A DNA stretch of 64,000 nucleotides. Source: Bacteroidales bacterium (GTDB lineage: Bacteria > Bacteroidota > Bacteroidia > Bacteroidales > P3). Both the position numbers and the translations under genes were made by a program. The stretch is taken from NCBI GenBank assembly GCA_017522065.1, contig JAFXAD010000015.1, positions 1 through 64,000 on the forward strand, written 5' to 3'. Positions 8,690-17,352 of the stretch are shown here, piece by piece; within the stretch, counting starts at the first letter, position 1; every line of letters starts with the position of its first letter. Below the pieces are notes generated by a model. It worked only from the letters and a program-made list of their open reading frames with translations, was not told the origin of the DNA and searched no databases.

Positions 8690-8795
8690 GAAATGGAAGT
8701 GAATGAGAAGTGAATGGGACGATAGCACCGACTGAGACATTTGTCCTCCTCACACCCCTGTCACTTCATTCTCACACCCCTTCACTCCCTCAAAA
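8690..8795 (+). repeat. Imperfect inverted repeat, ridA-bcd spacer
   Basis: The left part repeats AGTGAATG-like units (GGAGTGAAATGGAAGTGAATG...). The right part carries the complement in reverse order (CACTTCATTCTCA...TTCACTCC). The two halves can form a long imperfect hairpin. Two spacers further on, between bcd, etfB and etfA, have the same character. Confidence 0.6.
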
Positions 8796-8803
8796 AATAG
8801 AAT

Positions 8804-9943
8804 ATGGATTTTAGCTTCACAAAACAAGAAGAACTCTTTCTGCAGATGATTCGTGAGTTTGCAGAGAAGGAGGTGAAGCCTCTCGCCGCCGAAGTCGACG
8901 AGGAAGAGCGCTTCCCAATGGAAACTGTCAAGAAAATGGCCAAAATCGGTCTGATGGGCATTCCTGTACCCACGCAGTATGGCGGTGCCGGCGGCACCAA
9001 CATCATGTACGGTATGGCTGTCGAGGAACTGAGCCGCGTGTGCGCCACCACCGGCGTTATCCTCTCTGCCCATACATCCCTCTGCTGCGCCCCAATCCTT
9101 GAGGCCGGCACCGAGGAGCAGAAGATGAAATATCTGCCCAAGCTGGCCAGCGGCGAATGGATCGGAGCTTTCGGTCTGACCGAGCCCAATGCCGGTACCG
9201 ATGCTGCCGGACAGCAGACCACGGCAGTGCTCGACGGTGACGAATGGGTGCTCAACGGCAGCAAAATTTTCATCACCAACGGCAGCTATGCCAATGTGTT
9301 CATTATCATCGCCATGACCGACAAGAGCCTGGGTACCAAAGGTATCAGCGCATTCATCGTCGAGAAGACCGATCCCGGCTTCAGCGTTGGCAAGAAAGAG
9401 AAGAAGATGGGTATCCGCGGCAGTGCCACGACAGAGCTTATTTTCGAAGACTGCCGTATCCCGAAGGATCGCCAGCTTGGTCAGCTCGGCAAAGGTTTCG
9501 GCCTCGCCATGAAGACCCTCGACGGCGGTCGTATCGGTATCGCTTGCCAGGCCCTTGGCATCGCCCAGGGAGCTATGGACGAAACCGTCAAGTACACCAA
9601 AGAGCGCAAACAGTTTGGCCGCTCTATCAGCCAGTTCCAGAACACACAGTTCCAGATGGCCGACCTTGAGACCAAGGTCCAGGCAGCCCGTCTGCTGTGC
9701 CGTTCGGCTCACTATAAGAAAGACCACGGCATCCCCTACAGCGCCGACGCAGCTATGGCCAAGCTTTTCGCTGCCGAGACCGCTATGGAGGTTACCACCA
9801 AGGCCGTCCAGTTCCATGGCGGCTACGGCTACACACGCGAATATCCCGTCGAGCGTATGATGCGCGACGCCAAGATTACCGAAATCTACGAGGGTACATC
9901 TGAGGTCCAGCGTATGGTAATTGCCGGAAAACTGTTTAAATAA
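8804..9943 (+). CDS. bcd: Short-chain acyl-CoA dehydrogenase
   Basis: FAD-dependent oxidation of short acyl-CoAs, or crotonyl-CoA reduction in the reverse direction, with ETF as partner. The 379-residue protein has the ACAD layout. GAFGLTEPNAGTDA and KIFITNG lie in the FAD/substrate region. RKQFGRSISQFQ and HGGYGYTREYPVERMMRDAK follow, with the catalytic Glu363 in YEGTSEVQ as in butyryl-CoA dehydrogenases. It is followed by etfB and etfA on the same strand. The triad suggests butyryl-CoA dehydrogenase/ETF, but crt, hbd and thl are not in the window, so the pathway is inferred. Confidence 0.92.
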   Translation: MDFSFTKQEELFLQMIREFAEKEVKPLAAEVDEEERFPMETVKKMAKIGLMGIPVPTQYGGAGGTNIMYGMAVEELSRVCATTGVILSAHTSLCCAPILEAGTEEQKMKYLPKLASGEWIGAFGLTEPNAGTDAAGQQTTAVLDGDEWVLNGSKIFITNGSYANVFIIIAMTDKSLGTKGISAFIVEKTDPGFSVGKKEKKMGIRGSATTELIFEDCRIPKDRQLGQLGKGFGLAMKTLDGGRIGIACQALGIAQGAMDETVKYTKERKQFGRSISQFQNTQFQMADLETKVQAARLLCRSAHYKKDHGIPYSADAAMAKLFAAETAMEVTTKAVQFHGGYGYTREYPVERMMRDAKITEIYEGTSEVQRMVIAGKLFK

Positions 9944-9944
9944 T

Positions 9945-10018
9945 TAGTGAACCGTGAATAGTGACCAGTGAAACGTTCCCGTTCGTATCACAGTTCACAG
10001 GTTACAATTCACTTAAAT
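9945..10018 (+). repeat. Imperfect inverted repeat, bcd-etfB spacer
   Basis: Repeated GTGAA/GTGACC units (AGTGAACCGTGAATAGTGA) face a reverse-complement arm (TCACAGTTCACAGG...AATTCACT). It fills nearly the whole gap between bcd and etfB. Confidence 0.65.
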
Positions 10019-10026
10019 AAATAGAA

Positions 10027-10812
10027 ATGAACATAGTAGTTTGCATAAAGCAAGTGCCGGACACCACCGAGGTGAAAATCAATCCCGTGACCGGTACCTT
10101 AATCCGCGAGGGCGTTCCCTCGATTATGAACCCCGATGATAAGGGCGGCCTCGAGTTCGCCCTCCAGTTGAAGGACAAATACGGTGCCCACGTCACCGTC
10201 ATCACCATGGGTCTGCCCCAGGCCGAAGCCATCCTGCGCGAGGCATTGGCTATGGGCGTCGACCGTGCCATCCTGCTGACCGACCGCCGTCTTGGTGGTG
10301 CCGATACCCTGGCAACCAGTAGCGCCATTGCAGGTGCACTGCGTACCATGGATTTCGACCTCGTCATCACCGGTCGTCAGGCTATCGACGGCGACACCGC
10401 CCAGGTGGGACCTCAGATTGCCGAGCACCTCGACCTGCCTCAGGTAAGCTATATGGCTGACCTGCAGTACGACGAGGCTTCGAAGACCTTCACCGTCAAG
10501 AAACAGCTCGAGGACGGATACCAGGTTCTCGAGATGCAGGCTCCCTGCGTCGTCACCGCTCTTGCCAGCGCCGTCCAGCCGCGCTATATGACTGTCAGCG
10601 GCATCGTAACCGCATTCGACAAGGAAGTCGAGGTCTGGAACGCCGACCGCATCAACGTGCCCGAGGACCATATCGGCAAGGCCGGTTCGCCCACCAGCGT
10701 CTTCAAGTCGTTCCCCAAGCAGCTTAAACCTGCCGGCCAGACCTTCGAGGTAAGCCCCGAAGAGGCTGTCGAACTGATTGTCAACAAGCTGAAGGAGAAA
10801 CATATAATTTAG
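10027..10812 (+). CDS. etfB: Electron transfer flavoprotein beta subunit
   Basis: Binds AMP (or FAD in bifurcating ETFs) and pairs with EtfA to carry electrons from or to the acyl-CoA dehydrogenase. The 261-residue protein has the family start MNIVVCIKQVPDT, and TGRQAIDGDTAQVGPQIAEHL, the ETF-beta signature region, in the middle. The length is typical. It sits between bcd and etfA, separated from both by GTGAA-type inverted repeats. Confidence 0.95.
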   Translation: MNIVVCIKQVPDTTEVKINPVTGTLIREGVPSIMNPDDKGGLEFALQLKDKYGAHVTVITMGLPQAEAILREALAMGVDRAILLTDRRLGGADTLATSSAIAGALRTMDFDLVITGRQAIDGDTAQVGPQIAEHLDLPQVSYMADLQYDEASKTFTVKKQLEDGYQVLEMQAPCVVTALASAVQPRYMTVSGIVTAFDKEVEVWNADRINVPEDHIGKAGSPTSVFKSFPKQLKPAGQTFEVSPEEAVELIVNKLKEKHII

Positions 10813-10880
10813 TGATCAGTGAATAGTGACCAGTGACACGAACTCCATCGATTCACTGTTCAAAGGTCACTGTTCACCTA
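10811..10880 (+). repeat. Imperfect inverted repeat, etfB-etfA spacer
   Basis: AGTGATCAGTGAATAGTGA on the left is largely complementary to TTCACTGTTCAAAGGTCACTG on the right. The arms are about 27 bases each around a short loop. The left arm shares GTGAATAGTGACCAGTGA with the previous spacer. Confidence 0.65.
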
Positions 10881-10895
10881 AAAAACGAAGAAACA

Positions 10896-11906
10896 ATGAA
10901 CTTAGCAGAATATAAAGATGTATATGTGTTTGCCGAGCAACGTGACGGCAAACTGCAGAATGTGGCTCTTGAGCTGCTGGGCAAAGCCCGCGAACTGGCC
11001 GACGCCAACCAGGAGAAAGTTGTCGCTATGCTCCTCGGCAAGGATGTCAAGCCTTTGGCACAGACCCTCATAGAGCACGGTGCCGACAAGGTGCTGGTGG
11101 TCGATAACGACCTGTTGAAGGATTACCTCACCGAGCCCTACACCGAGGCTATAACCCAGATTATCACCGAGCAGAAGCCGAGCATCATGCTCATCGGCGC
11201 CACCACCATCGGTCGTGACCTCGGTCCGCGTGTCAGCGCCCGCAACCGCACCGGTCTTACCGCCGATGCCACCAAGCTCGAAATCAGCGACGACGAGGCT
11301 CACGAATTCCGCATGACCCGTCCCGCTTTTGGCGGCAACCTGATGGCCACCATCCTTTGCAAGAACCATCGTCCCCAGATGAGCACCGTCCGTCCGGGCG
11401 TTATGCAGAAGATGGCTGCCGATGCCAGCCGCAAGGGTGAAATTGTTGACTATAAGGTTGATTTTGATACCAAGAAGATTGCCCGCGTGAAGCTGGTCAA
11501 GACCGTCAAGGAAGAGAAGACCGTCACCGACATCAGCGAGGCCAAGATCCTCGTCAGCGGTGGCCGCGGTGTTGGCACCAAGGACGGCTTCGGCAAACTC
11601 GAAGCCTTGGCCAAAGAGCTTGGCGGTGAAGTGTCGTCGAGCCGCGCTATGGTCGACGCCGGCGTTATGGATGCCAGCCGTCAGGTGGGTCAGACCGGTA
11701 AGACCGTCCGCCCGGCCCTCTATATGGCTTGCGGCATCAGCGGTGCCATCCAGCACCTCGCCGGTATGGAAGAGAGCGAACTCATTGTCGCCATCAACAA
11801 GGACAAGTTTGCTCCCATCTTCCAAGTTGCCGACCTCGGTATCGTAGGCGACCTGCACAAGATCGTCCCAATGCTCACCGAGCGTCTCCGCACTATGCAG
11901 AAATAA
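10896..11906 (+). CDS. etfA: Electron transfer flavoprotein alpha subunit
   Basis: The FAD-carrying ETF subunit. The start at 10896 gives [15 protein letters not shown]; an upstream in-frame extension would read through the inverted repeat and is not supported. In the 336-residue protein the C-terminal FAD domain is complete: [39 protein letters not shown] and [16 protein letters not shown]. The order bcd-etfB-etfA fits one unit, probably a single transcript. Confidence 0.95.
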   Translation: MNLAEYKDVYVFAEQRDGKLQNVALELLGKARELADANQEKVVAMLLGKDVKPLAQTLIEHGADKVLVVDNDLLKDYLTEPYTEAITQIITEQKPSIMLIGATTIGRDLGPRVSARNRTGLTADATKLEISDDEAHEFRMTRPAFGGNLMATILCKNHRPQMSTVRPGVMQKMAADASRKGEIVDYKVDFDTKKIARVKLVKTVKEEKTVTDISEAKILVSGGRGVGTKDGFGKLEALAKELGGEVSSSRAMVDAGVMDASRQVGQTGKTVRPALYMACGISGAIQHLAGMEESELIVAINKDKFAPIFQVADLGIVGDLHKIVPMLTERLRTMQK

Positions 11907-11942
11907 CATGTACCGCTGGTTTTCAGCCAGCATACACACTCA

Positions 11943-11980
11943 GGGAGGCATCCCCTAACCGGAATGCCTCCCTCTATAAT
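11943..11980 (+). terminator. Hairpin after etfA
   Basis: GGGAGGCAT (11943-11951) pairs with ATGCCTCCC (11964-11972). The T tract after it is weak (TCTATAATATAA), so the efficiency is uncertain. Confidence 0.6.
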
Positions 11981-12044
11981 ATAAACTACAGAAAAGGTCG
12001 TTAAGAATCATCAGCATTAAGCTTAAAAACAATTCACTAACACA

Positions 12045-12722
12045 ATGAAACGTACCAGTAAAATCATCGGAGGCATAGCTCTCGTGGCCTTCGGCATCGT
12101 GTGGGCCCTCGAACTCCTCGACGTCATCAGCATCAGTCTCGAAGGCTGGTGGGCTCTTTTCATCATCGTTCCCTGTTTCATCAACATCTTCAACGACCGC
12201 CGCAAGGCCGGCGCCATCATCGGTTGCGGCATCGGCATACTGCTGCTCCTGGCAGCCCGCAGCATCATCCCCTGGAACGACATCTGGAAGTATATGCTCT
12301 GCCTCATCGCCGTTGTCTGGGGCCTGACGCTCCTGTTCTTCAGCAACAAGAAGAGTAGTGACCGCCGTCACAACAGCGAGCATGCTGCCCCTGTCGTCCT
12401 CGATGACAATATCGAAGTCAATTTTGGCAAGCAGGAATACAGCTACGACGGCCAGCCTTTCGAGGGCGCCGACGTGCACGTCAGCTTCGGCTTCGTGGGG
12501 CTCGACCTGCGCGATGCCGACATCCGCGACGGTGCCGTCATCAACGTTGACTGCAGCTTCGGAGGCATCCAGATCCGCCTCCCCAAAGGCGTCTGCATCA
12601 ACAACCGCATCGACACCACCTTGGCCGGCGTCGACTGCGACTGCTGCACCCAGCCCACCGACGGAGCCAAGACCATCTACCTCAAAGGACACTGCAACTT
12701 CGGCGGGATAGAGATCAAGTAG
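12045..12722 (+). CDS. LiaF/DUF5668-like membrane protein
   Basis: A 225-residue protein. The N-terminal half has three to four hydrophobic segments: GIALVAFGIVWALELL, GWWALFIIVPCFINIF, AIIGCGIGILLLLAARSII and YMLCLIAVVWGLTLLFF. The C-terminal half is a beta-rich domain with repeated GG(I/V) turns (SFGFVGLDLRDADI, SFGGIQIRLPKGV, NFGGIEI), which resembles the LiaF/VraT cell-envelope stress domain. Such proteins usually act near envelope-stress sensing; here no kinase is adjacent. It is followed by a strong terminator. Confidence 0.8.
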   Translation: MKRTSKIIGGIALVAFGIVWALELLDVISISLEGWWALFIIVPCFINIFNDRRKAGAIIGCGIGILLLLAARSIIPWNDIWKYMLCLIAVVWGLTLLFFSNKKSSDRRHNSEHAAPVVLDDNIEVNFGKQEYSYDGQPFEGADVHVSFGFVGLDLRDADIRDGAVINVDCSFGGIQIRLPKGVCINNRIDTTLAGVDCDCCTQPTDGAKTIYLKGHCNFGGIEIK

Positions 12723-12740
12723 CCACTATCTCAACACATA

Positions 12741-12788
12741 AAGCCAGCGGCCCGCAGATTCACTGTGGGCCGCTGGCTTCTTTTTTTC
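12741..12788 (+). terminator. Strong intrinsic terminator
   Basis: AAGCCAGCGGCCC (from 12741) and GGGCCGCTGGCTT (to about 12779) form a long GC-rich stem around CGCAGATTCACTGT, followed by CTTTTTTT. It ends the LiaF-like transcript. Confidence 0.85.
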
Positions 12789-12900
12789 GGAAAAGTGTTT
12801 TTTTGCATGCTTATTTTATAGGAAAAGTGTATTTTTTTTATGCTTATTTTATAGGAAAAGTGTATTTTTGCAGCGTGAAATTTATAGGAAAAATGTAATT
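12788..12900 (+). repeat. 33-bp tandem repeat before AAA ATPase
   Basis: GGAAAAGTGT-type units begin at 12789, 12821, 12854 and 12887, giving periods of 32, 33 and 33 bases. The unit is roughly TATAGGAAAAGTGTATTTTT plus ATGCTTATTT. The third copy ends in TATTTTTG-CA, a perfect -7 box at 12863-12870, so the array contains the ATPase promoter. The last copy abuts the ATG at 12901. Confidence 0.75.
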
Positions 12901-14229
12901 ATGTTATTTAGAAAGATTGAAAATCAGATAGAAGCATATCTTTGCTCTGGTAGTGACAAGATTTTGATTGTCGATGGAGCTCGTCAGATTGGCAAGTCGT
13001 ACATCATTAGACACGTTGGACAACGGTTGTTCAATAATTACATAGAGCTGAATATGGAGGCTGACAAAGTTGGAGCCAGGTTGTTTGCCGAAGCCAAAAC
13101 TACATCCGATTTTTATATGGCATTGAGTACCATTGCGGGTGATAAAATGGGTGACAAGGCGTCAACACTTGTCTTTATCGACGAGATACAAGCCTACGAT
13201 CATCTGCTCACTATGCTGAAGTTTTTGCGCGACGAAGACCGTTTCAACTATATAGCCAGCGGTTCACAACTCGGCATTACGCTGAAGCAGACCTCTTCCA
13301 TCCCATTGGGAAGCATCCGCATACTCCACATGTATCCTATGGACTTCGAAGAATTCCTCATAGCCAATGGCGTGGGCAGTACGTTTATCGATGAAATGCG
13401 CATCCGGTTCATGCGCCAGGAAGCGTTGCCCGAAGCCCTTCACAACCGCATATTCGACCTTTTCCGCAAATACCTTATCGTCGGAGGAATGCCCGATGCC
13501 GTAAACACCTTTGTCTCAACTCAGAACATACTGGAAATACGCTCTATTCAGCAGAACATACATCACCTGTATGGAGTCGATGCCTCACGCTACGAGTCGG
13601 TGAACAAACGCCTGAGAATACAGCGCATATACGAAATGGTTCCATCCAATATGGAGAATCGCAAGAAGCGCATTGTGGCACAGCAGATTGAAGGCAAGAC
13701 TGGCAAGTGCATGGCCGACTACGCCAACGAGTTCGATTATCTTATCTCATCAGGCATAACCTTGGAAGTCAAGGCCATCAGCAAACCGACGTTTCCGCTG
13801 ATTGAGAACAGCGGCAAGAACCTTCTGAAACTCTATCTGAACGATGTGGGCATACTGACCGGCATACTCTACCGCAACAACATTATGCCCATCATGAGCG
13901 ATGAACGCAGTACCAACCTTGGCTCAGTATATGAAACTGTTGTGGCTCAAGAACTCCGTGCACATGGATTCAATCTTTTTTACTACGACAACAAGAAAAA
14001 CGGCGAAGTGGATTACCTGATAGACGACTACGACAACATGTCCGTAGCACCCATTGAGGTCAAGTCAGGCAAAGACTACAATGTCCACAGTGCCCTCAAC
14101 CATTTCTTGCAAGTTGAAGAATACAACATCCGCAAAGCCTACGTCTTCTCCAATACCCGCGAAACCTCCACAACCAACGGTATAACCTACCTGCCAATAT
14201 ATTACGTTATGTTCCTACAGCAATCATAA
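12901..14229 (+). CDS. AAA ATPase with DUF4143 C-terminus
   Basis: A 442-residue protein. The N-terminal AAA_14-type ATPase has Walker A GARQIGKS at 26-33 and Walker B LVFIDEIQ. The C-terminal DUF4143 region contains NGEVDYLID...PIEVKSGKDY, which resembles a PD-(D/E)xK nuclease core. The start at 12901 is preferred to one 33 bases upstream because it lies after the promoter repeat and gives the usual MxxRKxE start. Bacteroidetes carry many such paralogues; their role is unclear, with defence or toxin-like functions suggested by the fold. It is a single-gene unit. Confidence 0.87.
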   Translation: MLFRKIENQIEAYLCSGSDKILIVDGARQIGKSYIIRHVGQRLFNNYIELNMEADKVGARLFAEAKTTSDFYMALSTIAGDKMGDKASTLVFIDEIQAYDHLLTMLKFLRDEDRFNYIASGSQLGITLKQTSSIPLGSIRILHMYPMDFEEFLIANGVGSTFIDEMRIRFMRQEALPEALHNRIFDLFRKYLIVGGMPDAVNTFVSTQNILEIRSIQQNIHHLYGVDASRYESVNKRLRIQRIYEMVPSNMENRKKRIVAQQIEGKTGKCMADYANEFDYLISSGITLEVKAISKPTFPLIENSGKNLLKLYLNDVGILTGILYRNNIMPIMSDERSTNLGSVYETVVAQELRAHGFNLFYYDNKKNGEVDYLIDDYDNMSVAPIEVKSGKDYNVHSALNHFLQVEEYNIRKAYVFSNTRETSTTNGITYLPIYYVMFLQQS

Positions 14230-14439
14230 ATGCATTCACGAATTCCCAAATTATCACATTAACGCATTAACGAATTAACAAATTCACGCATTCCCTCATT
14301 CTGCCTGGCTTCGCAGAAGACACGACCTGCGACGCTAGCACGGCCAAGTGCATAGGGCTGGAGCAAACGCATTCTCCATGTCCTCTCGGCGACCATTTTA
14401 TAACTGCATTACATTTCAAAAAGCCGTTGAAAAATACTT

Positions 14440-14470
14440 TTTGTCAATTCGAAAAGATTGTGTATCTTTG
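14440..14470 (+). promoter_or_regulatory. Promoter of the six-gene operon
   Basis: TTTG at 14440-14443 and TATCTTTG-CA at 14463-14470 are 19 bases apart, the classic Bacteroidetes -33/-7 arrangement. Transcription would start near 14476, giving a leader of about 30 nt before the nurA-like ATG at 14508. No other clear promoter is seen before the later genes of the operon. Confidence 0.75.
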
Positions 14471-14507
14471 CAGATTGAATTATAACGGAAATAGGACAAA
14501 GAATGTA

Positions 14508-15683
14508 ATGAAAATACTAGACTTCATAGAAAAGGACGGTGAAGGGAAGTATGCTTGTTATAAAACAAAAAAGCTTATCCTCGACCCAAACGACCAAGAT
14601 ACACTTGATTACGACGATAAAGCCCCCGTCGCAACCAATAGTGCCAGTATCGCAGAAACAGACCTCACGAGAAACGAAACTGTTACTATCAGCCAACAAA
14701 TGATGAAACTGGCCAGTACTCCTCTTTTCTCTTATTTCCTTGATGGTTCTCGACATGTATACAAAGTAGATGATATTGCAATAGGGAACCGAATCTTCCC
14801 ATTCCTAGCAGGTCAAATTGTGGTAGGGTGTTGTGTGAGAAAAGACAGAGATATTTTCAAACGTCATTCTGTTACACGAAGGGTTTTACTATCGTTACCT
14901 CGTAACTTTAACTATGACGACGACAAAGAGGCAAACTTTTGTCGTATGTACTGCGAGAAAATAAACGAGGAGTTGGCAAAAAATCCTTTTGTGCGGGAAC
15001 ATGGCATCAAGATAGATAAGATTTTGCTTTATCCCACAGACGGGTCAAAGGAAATTACCGCAGATAAGAATGGCTATAAAAACAGCGGTACTGCAAAGAT
15101 TCAGAACGAGATGACAGACGAGGAGCAGTTGATGGTTGCTGAACTTTGCAAAAACAACCTGCTTGACAACGACCACTTCCTAATAAAAGATGGCTCAATA
15201 GAATATAATCCCAGCTATTCTAATCTTTCAATCACAGAATGGAACCAACTCCGCTCCAATTATAAACACGTGGTGGGAGTATCAAAGATGTTTAACCCAG
15301 ACTTATTGCGTGACTTCAAGGGTCATCGACTTTCAAAAACCATCGCCAATTTAAAGCCTTTTGAACGGACAAAAGTTTATAGATACCCGGCTTCTGGCAA
15401 TCAATCGGAGTTTGCCATGTGGTATCTTAGATTACGAAAAGAAGACTTCCGAGAAACTCATTTTTCCGATGTTATCAAATGCGAAATGGTTTTGGAAGAA
15501 AAGGGAGGTCTGTTGGATACCCAGCTTGTTGACCTCATTAGTGCCAACCTTATCCGCGAAGCATATCCCACTTGTTATGGCAAAGACAGTCGTTGGGCGA
15601 ACCACCTCTATCCAGTTTTCCTTACAGAAAGTTTCTGTAAATCAAACTACATTAATCAGAATATAATCCTAAATCTCTTTTGA
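14508..15683 (+). CDS. NurA-like nuclease
   Basis: A 391-residue protein with the hallmarks of the NurA 5'-3' nuclease/RNase H-fold family. FLDGSR with metal-ligand Asp79 comes first, then hydrophobic strands (GQIVVGCCVR). LIKDGS, with Asp228 as the second acidic ligand, is followed by HVVGVSK, matching the NurA KDG and VVGVsK motifs in that order. An in-frame start 27 codons upstream exists, but it would precede the -7 box, so 14508 is the start. It lies 1 base from the HerA-like gene. HerA-NurA pairs resect DNA ends in archaea and recur in bacterial defence loci; the target here is unknown. Confidence 0.8.
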   Translation: MKILDFIEKDGEGKYACYKTKKLILDPNDQDTLDYDDKAPVATNSASIAETDLTRNETVTISQQMMKLASTPLFSYFLDGSRHVYKVDDIAIGNRIFPFLAGQIVVGCCVRKDRDIFKRHSVTRRVLLSLPRNFNYDDDKEANFCRMYCEKINEELAKNPFVREHGIKIDKILLYPTDGSKEITADKNGYKNSGTAKIQNEMTDEEQLMVAELCKNNLLDNDHFLIKDGSIEYNPSYSNLSITEWNQLRSNYKHVVGVSKMFNPDLLRDFKGHRLSKTIANLKPFERTKVYRYPASGNQSEFAMWYLRLRKEDFRETHFSDVIKCEMVLEEKGGLLDTQLVDLISANLIREAYPTCYGKDSRWANHLYPVFLTESFCKSNYINQNIILNLF

Positions 15684-15684
15684 T

Positions 15685-17352
15685 ATGACCAAAATTATCG
15701 GCAAAGTATCCGCGACGGAAAAGGACCCTTCAACTATTGATGAGTTTTATTTTTGGACTGACAAACGCCAAATATTGAGCCCCTTTGACATCGTGAAAGT
15801 AGAACACGAGTGCAACTCAACAACCTATGGTGTTATAGAAGAGATTAATCATGTGACAGATTCCCCCAGTCATTTTACAAGTTACATTTCCAGCGACTTT
15901 GGAGACACTGACGACAATAAGGGTAATATGAATCGGCTGTGCATGAATTACGTGAAAGTACGTGTTTCATGCAATACGCAGAACATTTATACTCCGGTAT
16001 TGAATGACCGTCGTGTCTCTCTATGTGACGAAAACGATATTAAAGTTGCTCTGGGTCTGAGCGAGAAGGATGTACAAAACCCATTGGTGTGTGGATACTT
16101 GCAAATGTACCAAGGCGATGCTGCCATTAAAGTCCCTGTAGTTCTCAACTCGCACTTCCTTCTTGGTCCTGATGGCGCACATATCAACGTCTCCGGTATT
16201 TCCGGTTTGGCAGCCAAAACGTCATTCTCCATGTTCCTATTGAAAGCCATACAGGAGAAATTCCGTACTGAAAATGGAGAAACTGTTGCCTTTGTGTTTT
16301 TCAATGTCAAAGGACGTGACCTTATGGCCATTGATGAACCAAACTCCGAACTGTCGGGCAAAGACCAAAAGATTTACCATGATCTTGGATTATCGGCACA
16401 ACCATTTGATAACGTCAGCTATTATTATCCATACAGCAAGGATAAAGTAACCGCCAACGTTCAAAGCTATGCACAGCCAGAAGATGTAAACAAACAAATA
16501 AAACAAGGCAAAGCGAAGAAGTATAAATTCATCTACGAGAATTGTATTGATAAAATAGACCTTCTATTGGCAAATGAAGATGATTCTACCGGAACGCTCG
16601 AAAGTTGTGTGAACTACATAATAAATCGACAAGAACCATTTAATGCTGTTGATAGTTGGACAACTCTTCGCGACAAGATCGACGAGTGTACCAAAACGGA
16701 AGCGAATGGCGGAAAGAAGAATGAAATCCAAGTCACAAGCTGGCGTAAGTTCAAAAGATGCGTGAATAAAGCCATTCAAAACCCACTTTTCGCGAGCAAT
16801 TTAAACGATGCTACAGGTGAAGTTGATTTGACAGAAGAAATCTCCAATGGACTTACCGCAGGACAGGTAATGGTGATAGATATCGCACGACTTGATGATA
16901 ACGCCCAAAGTTTTGTCTTTGGAAGCGTTGCTCGAGCCATCTATGATATGAAACTCGGAGCTGAACGAGACAACATACCGGAAAAGGTGATTATGTTTGT
17001 AGATGAGTTAAACAAATATGCCTCCAATGATGTTCCCAAAAGTTCACCCATTCTTCAACAGCTGCTTGACATTGCCGAACGAGGACGCTCTCTAGGTATT
17101 ATTCTTTTCTCCGTTGAGCAGTTCCGAAGTGCTATTCACGACCGCGTAAAAGGCAACTGCGCCACTCAGGCCTATGGGCGCACAAATGCAATTGAGGTGT
17201 CAAAATCTGATTATAGATACATTCCTAAAGTGTATCAAAATATGATGACACGACTATCGCCAGGAGAGTATATTATTTCCAACCCCGCGTTACGCTCACT
17301 TGTTAACATAAGATTTCCACGTCCCGCATATAAACAATATCCAAATGGTTAA
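15685..17352 (+). CDS. HerA-like ATPase/translocase
   Basis: A 555-residue FtsK-HerA superfamily ATPase. The N-terminal 100 residues look like a HAS-barrel. The nucleotide site is a variant, GISGLAAKT at 171-179, in which the Gly before Lys is Ala and one residue is added; Lys and Thr are kept. Walker B is VIMFVDEL (Asp440-Glu441). An RGRSLGIILFSVEQFRSAI segment follows, then a late conserved SPGEYIISNPALRS region. It starts 2 bases after the NurA-like stop, so the two are almost certainly cotranslated partners, with HerA probably as a hexameric DNA pump. Confidence 0.85.
   Translation: MTKIIGKVSATEKDPSTIDEFYFWTDKRQILSPFDIVKVEHECNSTTYGVIEEINHVTDSPSHFTSYISSDFGDTDDNKGNMNRLCMNYVKVRVSCNTQNIYTPVLNDRRVSLCDENDIKVALGLSEKDVQNPLVCGYLQMYQGDAAIKVPVVLNSHFLLGPDGAHINVSGISGLAAKTSFSMFLLKAIQEKFRTENGETVAFVFFNVKGRDLMAIDEPNSELSGKDQKIYHDLGLSAQPFDNVSYYYPYSKDKVTANVQSYAQPEDVNKQIKQGKAKKYKFIYENCIDKIDLLLANEDDSTGTLESCVNYIINRQEPFNAVDSWTTLRDKIDECTKTEANGGKKNEIQVTSWRKFKRCVNKAIQNPLFASNLNDATGEVDLTEEISNGLTAGQVMVIDIARLDDNAQSFVFGSVARAIYDMKLGAERDNIPEKVIMFVDELNKYASNDVPKSSPILQQLLDIAERGRSLGIILFSVEQFRSAIHDRVKGNCATQAYGRTNAIEVSKSDYRYIPKVYQNMMTRLSPGEYIISNPALRSLVNIRFPRPAYKQYPNG

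Noticed and set aside
8750..9817. Long open frame on the minus strand opposite bcd
   Set aside because: Caused by the GC-biased third positions of bcd; no start context, family motif or separate promoter. The same applies to the minus-strand frames opposite etfB and etfA (10099-10803 and 10902-11939).
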